Positions 13,610 through 19,717 are shown, counted from the stretch's first letter. The stretch: 20,389 nucleotides of DNA from Candidatus Berkelbacteria bacterium (GCA_020058355.1 JAGVEG010000108.1:1-20389); one strand, 5' to 3'. Program-made: numbers and translations. The notes: generated by a model not told the origin, from the sequence alone.

Positions 13610-14914
13610 ATGACCTCAATGATTACTCGCATCCGACCCCACCTCTATACCATCTGGCTTGCTGCTATTGCGTTAGTAACAGTGCTCACACGTACTGTTG
13701 GTATTACGAGAATACAAGAGAAAATCTTTGATGAGATTTACTTTCCGGTCATGGCCTGGAGTTTTCTTCAAGGAAGGCTGGATTACGATTCACACCCCCC
13801 ATTCGGTAAGTTCTTAATTGCACTTGGTGAGCTTGTGTTTGGAAATACGCCACTTGGCTGGCGTATTGTTCCCGCACTACTTGGGTGCGCTCTCGTTGCT
13901 ATCGCCGGCATGCTTATGTATCGGCTTACTGAAAATAAGCTAGTCGCCTACATTACGGCCAGCTTCTTTGCGCTTGATGGAATGCTGATTGTCTACAGTA
14001 GAACCGGGCTCATGGATGGCGCGCTGATGGCCTTTTCATTAGGTGCAGTACTTCTTGCGCTTACCGCAAAGCGACCAGCTCATATTCTCTGGGTCTTCAC
14101 AGTACTCGGTATGGCGGTGGCCATTAAGTGGATTGCCTTAGCGATTATTGTGCCGCTGATGCTTATTTTATGGCGTCGCAAACTATTTGTGGACGGTCTT
14201 TTTGGTCTCGGGATGGGTTTTACTGTCTACGCTATCATTTTGCTTGCTGCACGACTCATTACCGGGACCGAAAATCCTATTCAGGATGCCTGGGATTGGC
14301 ACCCGGGGGCGTATGGTTACCATAAGTTTCTTACTGATTCCCATCCGTGGGGGTCACCGTGGTGGAGCTGGCCACTGCAGCTACGCCCACTCTTGATGCA
14401 CTATGCTGAAGATGCTCGTGGTGTTTCGGTAATGACTACGCTTAGTAATCCACTCCTTTACTGGAGCGCAACCCTGGTGGTTCTAGGAACACTCATTGAA
14501 CGGGTAGTGGTAGGTCTTCGTACGTTGCGTGGTCTGATAAAAGATAAGTCAGAGCGGATGCTACGCAGTAAAGGCTTTCTTACTGACGTGCCTACCGTAC
14601 TTATTGCAGGGTATCTTTCCGCGTATGTGCCTTGGGTTGATGTAAGTCGGGTTGTTTTCCATTATCACTACCTTGCAGCACATCTTTTCGCATTGTGTCT
14701 CACCGCATACTGGTTGGCACGCCTTGCGACTGTTCAGCGTGGCGTGGTTATTGCGCTGTGTGCGGTGTACCTGTGGTGTGGTTTCTACTTTTTGCCGTGG
14801 GCCACGGGGGCGTATATCTCAAAGCCCAGCTATGTAAATCACCTGTGGCTGCACTCATGGCTCTATGAATTCCGTCCGGAAACATGGTGGGAAACCGTTC
14901 GTCCTCCTCGTTAA
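13610..14914 (+). CDS. PMT-family (GT39) protein O-mannosyltransferase-like glycosyltransferase
   Basis: 434 residues with many membrane helices. The first loop has FDEIYFPVMAW (Asp41-Glu42, the catalytic acidic pair of the family), then LDYDSHPPFGKFLIA, equivalent to the D-x-HPP-x-K motif of protein mannosyltransferases. Later segments include AYITASFFALDGMLIVYSRT and a lumen-type loop WDWHPGAYGYHKF. The C-terminal part has SRVVFHYHYLAAHLFALC, like the final PMT region, and ends TWWETVRPPR. PMT enzymes transfer mannose from a polyprenyl-phosphate donor to Ser/Thr of exported proteins. Ser/Thr/Pro-rich linkers in secreted proteins here are possible substrates. An ATG three codons later (13619) is an alternative start. 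The end overlaps comF by 31 bp. Confidence 0.82.
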   Translation: MTSMITRIRPHLYTIWLAAIALVTVLTRTVGITRIQEKIFDEIYFPVMAWSFLQGRLDYDSHPPFGKFLIALGELVFGNTPLGWRIVPALLGCALVAIAGMLMYRLTENKLVAYITASFFALDGMLIVYSRTGLMDGALMAFSLGAVLLALTAKRPAHILWVFTVLGMAVAIKWIALAIIVPLMLILWRRKLFVDGLFGLGMGFTVYAIILLAARLITGTENPIQDAWDWHPGAYGYHKFLTDSHPWGSPWWSWPLQLRPLLMHYAEDARGVSVMTTLSNPLLYWSATLVVLGTLIERVVVGLRTLRGLIKDKSERMLRSKGFLTDVPTVLIAGYLSAYVPWVDVSRVVFHYHYLAAHLFALCLTAYWLARLATVQRGVVIALCAVYLWCGFYFLPWATGAYISKPSYVNHLWLHSWLYEFRPETWWETVRPPR

Positions 14915-15525
14915 AGACACGTTTCAATCAACTTCTTGATTGTCTCTATCCACACATCTGCATTGGGTGTGGAGAGATTGGGACGGCACTCTGCGAGCGA
15001 TGCATGCAAGGATGCGCTCAAGAACTACGAGTGCTCACGGTGGACTGGGGAGTGGTTGAAAGCGGGTATTCCTACGATTATCCACTGATTCAGCAAGTGG
15101 TACATGCTCTCAAAGAGCAGGGGTTACCACGTGCCGCTGCTGAGTTAGTTGCTCGGTGTGGCTACTCACTGAAACCAGGTACCTGTTTTATTCCTGTACC
15201 CATCGCCCGCAAGAGGCTGGTAGCGCGCGGGTACAATCAGTCAGAAGTTCTGGCAATGGAGCTGGCAGGGCAGTGCAACGGCTTTGTTGCACGACATGCT
15301 TTAATCCGGGTTGGTAGCTCGCAGCAACGAGGAAAGGCACGGAACGAGCGCCTCGCTGCAAATCTCAGTATCCGCAGGGGGTTGCCCATCCCACACGCTG
15401 CCCCGGAATATGTACTGGTTGATGATGTAATAACCACGGGAACCACACTTGCCACGTGCGCCCAGCTCCTACAAGAGGGTGGCATTAAGGTTTCTCGGGG
15501 GGTAACGCTTGCGTTTGCGCCATAA
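14884..15525 (+). CDS. comF: ComF-family phosphoribosyltransferase-like protein
   Basis: 213 residues. An N-terminal zinc-ribbon-like unit with CLYPHICIGCGEIGTALCERC (Cys20, 26, 29, 37, 40) is followed by the helical part YPLIQQVVHALKEQGLPRAA, the loop FIPVPIARKRLVARGYNQSE and the PRPP-binding motif EYVLVDDVITTGTTLATCA (Asp180-Asp181). ComF proteins take part in DNA uptake during natural transformation, probably handling single-stranded DNA inside the cell. The length is normal. The ATG at 14884 overlaps the end of the upstream PMT-like gene by 31 bp; no better start is seen nearby. Other DNA-uptake genes are absent from the window. Confidence 0.9.
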   Translation: MVGNRSSSSLKTRFNQLLDCLYPHICIGCGEIGTALCERCMQGCAQELRVLTVDWGVVESGYSYDYPLIQQVVHALKEQGLPRAAAELVARCGYSLKPGTCFIPVPIARKRLVARGYNQSEVLAMELAGQCNGFVARHALIRVGSSQQRGKARNERLAANLSIRRGLPIPHAAPEYVLVDDVITTGTTLATCAQLLQEGGIKVSRGVTLAFAP

Positions 15526-15539
15526 CAAATGTCGGGTAC

Positions 15540-16229
15540 CTAAGATCTAGGTAAATTTATATCGGCATTCTCATTTGTAAGGCCGATCTCTCGGCTAATC
15601 TGCTTGAAAACCATATCTAGCATCTCGATACTCGCGGTAGCATAGTTCTTGCTTGCATCCAGAAAGAGTGCCTCGGATTTTAGAAGATGTCGCTGACGGT
15701 CTTCTTCAAACCAATACAGTATCGTTGCAGGAAGCGAGCGATCTTTAATTGCTGAATACGTTGCCATCTTCCAGAAGTTCATAAGACCCATTTCGGCAAG
15801 TTCATCGGCGTCATGAAGAACCTCTGCTGTAGTTGTTTTTGGATCGCTATGTGAAGTAATTATCTCTGCTACACGATGTGCACGAAGCTCGCCAATGAGT
15901 GGTGTAAGGATCTGCTGAGCCTCATGAGCACTCAATATCTCATGCGAGCTAAAGCCAAAAAGTTCCTCCTCAGCATGACTTCCTCTCAGATAGCCGTCTT
16001 CACCAATTCGGTGACGCTTTGCGTAATCATGAAGAAGGGCCGCATAGACTACTTCCTCATGTTCTTCCGTAGAGACTTCAGACATCGTGCTAAGTAGCTC
16101 CTCGACAATTGTCGCAACATGGATGCTGTGTATTTCACGAAAAGCGGCACCTCCCGCTTTCTCCTTACTCTCTCCAAAGGCATGGTGAAGGAGTGACTTG
16201 ATGTGGGCGATATGAGTGGGGGCGGTCAT
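15540..16229 (-). CDS. HD-domain phosphohydrolase-like protein
   Basis: 229 residues. Metal-binding residues of the HD superfamily appear in order: HSIHVATIVEEL (His34/His37), the HD pair in YAALLHDYAKRH (His67-Asp68), a helix with EIITSHSDP (His127) and the last aspartate in EVLHDADELAEMG (Asp140/Asp142). Such enzymes hydrolyse phosphate esters of nucleotides or related compounds; the substrate cannot be predicted from sequence. The second half (residues ~150-229) is helical without recognised motifs. The end converges on comF with a 14 bp gap. The start has a leaderless-type promoter. Confidence 0.82.
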   Translation of the reverse strand: MTAPTHIAHIKSLLHHAFGESKEKAGGAAFREIHSIHVATIVEELLSTMSEVSTEEHEEVVYAALLHDYAKRHRIGEDGYLRGSHAEEELFGFSSHEILSAHEAQQILTPLIGELRAHRVAEIITSHSDPKTTTAEVLHDADELAEMGLMNFWKMATYSAIKDRSLPATILYWFEEDRQRHLLKSEALFLDASKNYATASIEMLDMVFKQISREIGLTNENADINLPRS

Positions 16230-16236
16230 AGGTGAA

Positions 16237-16245
16237 ATTAAATCA
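16237..16245 (-). promoter_or_regulatory. extended -10 (TGATTTAAT) near the HD gene start
   Basis: Minus-strand TG-A-TTTAAT ends seven bases before the ATG at 16229, so transcription probably begins at or within a base of the start codon. Confidence 0.45.
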
Positions 16246-16310
16246 CACTTCCTATCTTGGAACCATTAAATTAGTTGTGTGGATGGGTGAATGGGGTGTG
16301 CTGTGGTAAC

Positions 16311-16343
16311 AAAAAGACACCTTCCGTGAAAAAGGTGTCTTTT
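16311..16343 (-). terminator. terminator of the tRNA transcript
   Basis: AAAAGACACCTT/AAGGTGTCTTTT with an eight-base loop; on the minus strand it ends in five T residues directly downstream of tRNA-Arg. Confidence 0.85.
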
Positions 16344-16344
16344 C

Positions 16345-16420
16345 TGGCGCGCTCGGCAGGAATCGAACCTGCGACCTTTTGGACCGCAACCAAACGCTCT
16401 ATCCGCTGAGCTACGAGCGC
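16345..16420 (-). tRNA. tRNA-Arg, anticodon GCG
   Basis: 76 nt with an encoded CCA end. Acceptor arms GCGCTCG/CGAGCGC pair fully, the D arm reads AGCTCAGCGGATAGAGC and the T arm GCAGGTTCGAATCCTGC. The anticodon stem TTTGG/CCAAA closes the loop TTGCGGT, giving GCG, which reads CGC and CGU. Most bacteria use ACG (edited to inosine) for this box, so G34 is notable. Confidence 0.93.
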
Positions 16421-16502
16421 AAACTTGTTAAGCTCGAACGAGCTAATGCTCTTACGAGCGCAAACTTGTTAAGCTCGAACGAGCTAATGCTCTTACGAGC
16501 GC
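16413..16502. repeat. 41-bp tandem repeat copying the 5' end of tRNA-Arg
   Basis: Two identical 41-bp units (16413-16453, 16454-16494) and a third start of eight bases (16495-16502). Each begins ACGAGCGC, the complement of the first eight bases of tRNA-Arg. A fourth ACGAGCGC is at 16559-16566. Each unit contains the short inverted repeat AGCTCGAACGAGCT. Confidence 0.92.
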
Positions 16503-16533
16503 TTAAAATGTACGCAGGCGTACATTTTAAGCG
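16500..16533. repeat. perfect 16-bp inverted repeat in the tRNA spacer
   Basis: CGCTTAAAATGTACGC is followed after two bases by its exact reverse complement, which would make a long RNA hairpin between tRNA-Ser and tRNA-Arg. It has no T run and therefore is not an ordinary terminator. Confidence 0.92.
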
Positions 16534-16587
16534 ATCGATGAGCGTCGCAGGCGCGAATACGAGCGCATACATACAAAATAAAAAATC

Positions 16588-16678
16588 TGGCGGAGAGGCA
16601 GGGATTCGAACCCTGGGAACCGGTTTAAGGTTCAACTCGTTAGCAGTGAGTCGCTTTCGACCACTCAGCCACCTCTCC
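16588..16678 (-). tRNA. tRNA-Ser, anticodon GCU
   Basis: 91 nt with an encoded CCA end. Acceptor arms GGAGAGG/CCTCTCC, a class II long variable arm and the T arm CAGGGTTCGAATCCCTG are present. The loop CTGCTAA gives anticodon GCT, reading AGC and AGU. The last anticodon-stem pair is A-C rather than a normal pair. Confidence 0.93.
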
Positions 16679-16688
16679 TACGAAGGAA

Positions 16689-16717
16689 ACCATACCACAG
16701 AGAACGACCCTCGTCGA
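16689..16717 (-). promoter_or_regulatory. promoter of the tRNA-Ser transcript
   Basis: Minus-strand TCGACG (16712-16717) and TATGGT (16689-16694) are 17 bp apart, with TG one base before the -10. The expected start is only a few bases before tRNA-Ser. Confidence 0.55.
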
Positions 16718-16731
16718 GACTTTTGAGGTAA

Positions 16732-16771
16732 ATGTTGCAGAAGTACAACAAATGTTGTACAACTACAACAT
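16732..16771. promoter_or_regulatory. 40-bp palindromic operator of the XRE gene
   Basis: A perfect core GTACAACA-AA-TGTTGTAC lies inside outer arms ATGTTG and CAACAT, forming a nearly complete 40-bp palindrome with four TGTTG-type half-sites. It is placed just upstream of the regulator gene, as expected for autoregulation. Confidence 0.75.
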
Positions 16772-16788
16772 ACCCATCACAAACGCCT

Positions 16789-17031
16789 ATGCCTCCGCCA
16801 CATGTACAGGTGCACACAAAGCTCCGTGAGCTACGCCAGCAGTACGGTTTAACTCAAGAACAGCTTGCTGAGCATGTTGGTATTACGCGCACCACCATCA
16901 TTTATCTTGAGGCAGGTACGTATCTACCCTCGCTCGCACTAGCAACAAGATTCTCACAGCTGTTCAACCTTTCGATTGAAGAGATATTCCAGATCACTGA
17001 CCCTACGTGGTCGCCAGCAACACTAGCATAA
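16789..17031 (+). CDS. XRE-family (Cro/CI-type) transcriptional regulator
   Basis: 80 residues almost entirely made of one helix-turn-helix domain: KLRELRQQYGLTQEQLAEHVGITRTTIIYLEAG, then LPSLALATRFSQLFNLSIEEIFQI, as in small single-domain repressors. The frame is also open from an ATG at 16732, but those 19 extra codons would consist of the palindromic operator, so 16789 is preferred. The membrane-protein gene starts 9 bp downstream. Small XRE repressors with a membrane partner are a recurring pairing in bacteria, and this points to a membrane- or stress-responsive switch rather than a phage repressor; that reading is inference. Confidence 0.85.
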   Translation: MPPPHVQVHTKLRELRQQYGLTQEQLAEHVGITRTTIIYLEAGTYLPSLALATRFSQLFNLSIEEIFQITDPTWSPATLA

Positions 17032-17040
17032 CTTTCTATT

Positions 17041-17577
17041 ATGAAGTCTCTCATTCCGGCAAACGTAGTAAACATGAAAGAGTACCTACGACTCTACTTA
17101 TTTGCCTCCATTCCTGCGGTTGTGCTTGCGCTTATTGTAGAAAAGTACACATCATCTGAACGACTATCAGATGGGGTACGGATAGTGGCTATTGTTACGG
17201 CCATGGTGTCCGTACTTATTCTTAGTTACAAAAGAAAGAATCCGCATGCGACTCTCACCGAAATACTCGAGTTAATCTCGGTTGGCTACATCTATAAGGC
17301 TGAAGATGAGCGAGAAGAATCTGTGAAACAGGGTGCTGGACATAAGACATTTCTCCTCATGCTTATGGGATTGATGGTCTTCAATACACTCAGAATGGTT
17401 GTGCTGGCGGCAAGTTATCCTAATGTTGATCCGAATCTGTCATTTGAGGCGAATTTAGGCGGACTAATACGACACATCGTTGATCTTTGGGTCATCGCTG
17501 GATTCATAACTAACGTGGCTTGTATCGGTGCTTTTCGTTTCTTTCTCCGCCAGGAGCGCGTCGCCTTCAGTAAGTAG
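17041..17577 (+). CDS. four-helix membrane protein paired with the XRE regulator
   Basis: 178 residues. Hydrophobic segments lie at about 16-34, 45-63, 103-124 and 146-168, with a charged middle loop (SYKRKNPHATLTEILEL and YIYKAEDEREESVKQG) that should face the cytoplasm. No catalytic motif is seen and no family is recognised with confidence; it resembles small integral membrane proteins encoded next to XRE regulators. It starts 9 bp after the regulator, so both are probably on one transcript under the palindromic operator. Its stop codon directly abuts the stop codon of the convergent gene at 17578. Confidence 0.7.
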   Translation: MKSLIPANVVNMKEYLRLYLFASIPAVVLALIVEKYTSSERLSDGVRIVAIVTAMVSVLILSYKRKNPHATLTEILELISVGYIYKAEDEREESVKQGAGHKTFLLMLMGLMVFNTLRMVVLAASYPNVDPNLSFEANLGGLIRHIVDLWVIAGFITNVACIGAFRFFLRQERVAFSK

Positions 17578-18066
17578 TTAGCGTGTGCGGCGATGGCTGG
17601 GGATAAGTTGCCAGGAAATGCGATCGATCCAATGGGACTCGCGGGGCTCAAGCTCAGGAAGCATGCCCAGTGACTCCCGAATCTTTCGCAAGGAAGTCTC
17701 GGGGTTGCTGAGTGAGAGGGGGAGCATGGTTGGTTTGGTAAACTCAAAGTGAACCACGGTGTAGTGGGGTGTTTTCTGGAGCCAGTACCCAGCAATCTCT
17801 TCAAGCGGAATCTCCTGCAAAGCCACCTTTAAGGTGGTTTTTGTAATCTTTACGGGGTGAGTGCTGATTTCGCGATGCATGCTGAGTGTGGCAATGCAGG
17901 CAATAGCAAGGCATGCCGCGCTTACCCAGGTTGTGGGGGTGAGCTGGCCGATCAGTGCAATACCCACTAGTGCGAGTGGTGTGCACGCAAGCACCACCCA
18001 GCTAACTCGTTGAGCCAAGAGGTGGTGTACTTCTGCGTCGGCGGTGCCGTCGGTCCAGGTGGTCAT
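17578..18066 (-). CDS. two-helix membrane protein with a PH-like cytoplasmic region
   Basis: 162 residues. Two adjacent hydrophobic helices (about 23-42 and 46-62) form a hairpin, followed by a ~100-residue soluble part. This has strands HPVKITKTTLKVALQEIPLEEIAGYWLQ and HYTVVHFEFTKPTMLPLSL, then a helix near SLRKIRESLGML. The layout suggests a small bacterial PH-like (YdbT/YcxB-type) domain, but no signature is decisive. The gene stands alone, with a promoter that overlaps a palindromic repeat, and ends without spacing against the convergent neighbour. Confidence 0.6.
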   Translation of the reverse strand: MTTWTDGTADAEVHHLLAQRVSWVVLACTPLALVGIALIGQLTPTTWVSAACLAIACIATLSMHREISTHPVKITKTTLKVALQEIPLEEIAGYWLQKTPHYTVVHFEFTKPTMLPLSLSNPETSLRKIRESLGMLPELEPRESHWIDRISWQLIPSHRRTR

Positions 18067-18072
18067 GGAGTT

Positions 18073-18100
18073 AGTATGACATACGAGGAACCCATTTCAA
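18073..18100 (-). promoter_or_regulatory. promoter overlapping the 18087-18150 inverted repeat
   Basis: Minus-strand TTGAAA (18095-18100) and an extended TG-T-CATACT (-10 at 18073-18078) are 16 bp apart. The -10 ends six bases before the ATG at 18066, again a leaderless spacing. Confidence 0.5.
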
Positions 18101-18150
18101 AAAGTCCTCGACTAAACCCAAAAGGTCTCGGACTTTTCTCACTGGGTTCC
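18087..18150. repeat. 64-bp two-tier inverted repeat
   Basis: Outer arms GGAACCCA/TGGGTTCC and inner arms AAAAGTCC/GGACTTTT are perfect and separated by equal five-base gaps. The 22-base centre has a second AAAAG-x-TC-like copy, so direct and inverted repetition are combined. No T run follows. Confidence 0.85.
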
Positions 18151-18190
18151 ATAGTTAGTAAGTTCTGAGATACTATTCCATATGTATATA

Positions 18191-18219
18191 TTGCATATAT
18201 ACTATACATAGTATATAAT
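18191..18219 (+). promoter_or_regulatory. promoter and operator of the toxin-antitoxin pair
   Basis: TTGCAT (18191-18196), a 17-bp spacer and a perfect TATAAT (18214-18219). The spacer and -10 hold TATATACTAT-AC-ATAGTATATA (18196-18217), a perfect 10-bp inverted repeat suited to an RHH repressor. The -10 ends six bases before the ATG. Confidence 0.75.
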
Positions 18220-18225
18220 AGCTCC

Positions 18226-18483
18226 ATGGAAACAGTGCAGTACACTATTCGCGGGATCAGCAAGGAGGTAGATGCTCGTTTGCGCTATAAGGCGCGCCAG
18301 AGTAACCAAAGCTTTAATAGCTATCTCGTGGGGCTTTTACAGGGGAGTGACTCAGCTCCTGCTGGTGGTATTAACCTTGATTGGCTTATTGGCGCAGGCC
18401 TTGATGAGCAAACGAACGCCGCGCTCAACGAGCTTGAGAAGAGTGATGACCAGACCGGTGCTCAATTTCTTGACGCACTCTAA
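18226..18483 (+). CDS. ribbon-helix-helix antitoxin (VapB/FitA-like)
   Basis: 85 residues. The N-terminal VQYTIRGISKEVDARLRYKARQSNQSFNSYLVGLL fits a ribbon-helix-helix DNA-binding domain of the FitA/Arc type: one strand, then two helices. The rest (residues ~50-85) is acidic and should wrap around the toxin, as antitoxin tails do. Its last base is shared with the toxin start (TAATG), so the two are translationally coupled. The inverted repeat in its promoter is the expected binding site for the antitoxin or the complex. The transcript probably starts at the ATG itself. Confidence 0.85.
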   Translation: METVQYTIRGISKEVDARLRYKARQSNQSFNSYLVGLLQGSDSAPAGGINLDWLIGAGLDEQTNAALNELEKSDDQTGAQFLDAL

Positions 18484-18881
18484 TGCGTTTACTTCTTGAT
18501 ACCAGTGCGTATAGCGGACTCCTTCGAGGAGATGCTGAGCTATCACAGCACGCAGTACGAGCGAGTGAGATTATTATCCCAGTACCCGTTCTTGCTGAGC
18601 TACGTACAGGATTTCTCTATGGAAGTAGTTACGAAAGAAATGAAGGACTCCTTAGTACCTTTACTAAGAAGCCTTATGTATTGGTAGCTGACTGCACTGA
18701 ACACACTGCGGTGGTGTACGCACAACTTGCTCTTGAGGCAAAGAAACAAGGAAGAAGTATTGGTCAAAATGACCTGTGGATTGCCGCCCTCGTGATTGAA
18801 CACCAGGCAGAGCTCCTTACCCGTGATAACGATTTTAGTATCTATACACACCGATTTTCTGTACACGGGATTACTCTGTAA
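18483..18881 (+). CDS. vapC: PIN-domain toxin (VapC-like)
   Basis: A 132-residue single PIN domain, a Mg2+-dependent RNase that typically cleaves tRNA or other structured RNA to stop translation. Acidic residues are in place: Asp6 in LLLDTSAYSGL, Glu39 in VPVLAELRTGF, Asp97 in GQNDLWIAALVIEH, and Asp115/Asp117 in LTRDNDFS. The usual VapC order and length are kept, so the toxin should be active. The antitoxin gene overlaps it by one base upstream. The 174-bp gap downstream (18882-19055) holds no gene. Confidence 0.9.
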   Translation: MRLLLDTSAYSGLLRGDAELSQHAVRASEIIIPVPVLAELRTGFLYGSSYERNEGLLSTFTKKPYVLVADCTEHTAVVYAQLALEAKKQGRSIGQNDLWIAALVIEHQAELLTRDNDFSIYTHRFSVHGITL

Positions 18882-19041
18882 GAGTTGCCCATTAAGACCC
18901 TTCCCCATTTCTGGCGACATTCGCTCTGTGGGATGGTCCTCTGGTATGTGCAGAAGCCACGGCTGGTTACATAATCTCCCAATTCAAGATTTAGATAATT
19001 GATCTAATGGTGTATTCATGGTAAATAGAATACATCCCATT

Positions 19042-19047
19042 GGAGGT
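19042..19047 (+). promoter_or_regulatory. ribosome-binding site of the ClpP-like gene
   Basis: GGAGGT eight bases before the ATG at 19056. TAGAAT at 19026-19031 is a possible -10. It shows that some genes here use a leader with a classical site. Confidence 0.6.
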
Positions 19048-19055
19048 GGGGTGAC

Positions 19056-19667
19056 ATGTCAAAACGTAAGCGTGAAAATAAGCTGACCTGGTCAGAAATT
19101 GCTCAGGCAATTACAAAGGGGCACTTCCTCGAGATTCTCGGAGGTATGGAAGAGAAAACATTAGCAGATGTTGCAAAGCGATCGGGCGAGCTGTTGAAAA
19201 CCTTGCCCGAGCATCGTTCACCACTAATGATTATGGTGAGTACGACCGGCGGATCAATGACAACTGCATGGGCAATAGCGAGCTACATTCACTTACTTGC
19301 TGTCCATTATGATGTTTACCTTATTTGTATCGGGGATCTCTACTCGGCAGGTAACTGTCTACTTCCTGCTGTGCCACATGCACGTCGCTATGCAACGCCT
19401 AATGCGTGGTTCCTCATGCACCAGTCGACTCACGGTGCCTACGGTAATGGAGGCCGACTGGGTGTTTCCGAGCTTGAGCGTCTTGGCGCTGAGACGGATA
19501 GCACGGTAGACCACTTAAGGAAGATGAAGCATGAGCAGCAAAATGCGCTTGCTCGCGAGGGTAATATGACGATGAGGAAACTAAAGAAGCTTACACGATC
19601 TGCTACGAGGCTTTCCGCGAAAGAGGCAGTCAGGTATGGCTTCGTCGTCGGCATCGTAGATAATTAG
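19056..19667 (+). CDS. ClpP-fold (S14) protein, catalytic aspartate doubtful
   Basis: 203 residues, close to ClpP length. Recognisable parts are the oxyanion region IMVSTTGGSMTTAWAIASYI, the serine segment IGDLYSAGNCLLPAV (Ser97), ARRYATPNAWFLMHQSTHG (His122, 25 residues after the serine as in ClpP) and LSAKEAVRYGFVVGIVD. The aspartate expected just before LSA-x-EA (the 'RD' of ClpP) is absent: the sequence is TRSATRLSA. The N-terminus is lysine-rich and lacks a signal peptide. The enzyme may act differently from ClpP, or be a non-proteolytic relative. No clpX or clpA partner is nearby. Confidence 0.8.
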   Translation: MSKRKRENKLTWSEIAQAITKGHFLEILGGMEEKTLADVAKRSGELLKTLPEHRSPLMIMVSTTGGSMTTAWAIASYIHLLAVHYDVYLICIGDLYSAGNCLLPAVPHARRYATPNAWFLMHQSTHGAYGNGGRLGVSELERLGAETDSTVDHLRKMKHEQQNALAREGNMTMRKLKKLTRSATRLSAKEAVRYGFVVGIVDN

Positions 19668-19690
19668 CCTGATGCTCCTTCTCTAAGATT

Positions 19691-19717
19691 GAGCCCTCGT
19701 TTCTTGAGGGCTCTTTT
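19691..19717 (+). terminator. Rho-independent terminator of the ClpP-like gene
   Basis: GAGCCCTC/GAGGGCTC stem with a seven-base loop and TTTT, 23 bp after the stop codon. The last T is the final base of the convergent gene. Confidence 0.9.

Noticed and set aside
16413..16533. CRISPR-like array
   Set aside because: Only two adjacent full copies with no spacers between them and no cas genes, so it is a tandem repeat.
16379..16726. + strand open frame running over both tRNAs and the repeats
   Set aside because: It is read antisense through two well-formed tRNA genes; the sequence is a familiar false product of tRNA-Ser regions.
16732..16788. N-terminal extension of the XRE regulator
   Set aside because: The 19 extra codons consist mostly of the palindromic operator and do not look like protein-coding sequence.
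18087..18150. T-box or other riboswitch, or a terminator
   Set aside because: No T run follows either arm, the minus-strand gene appears to start transcription inside it, and no riboswitch core motif is visible.
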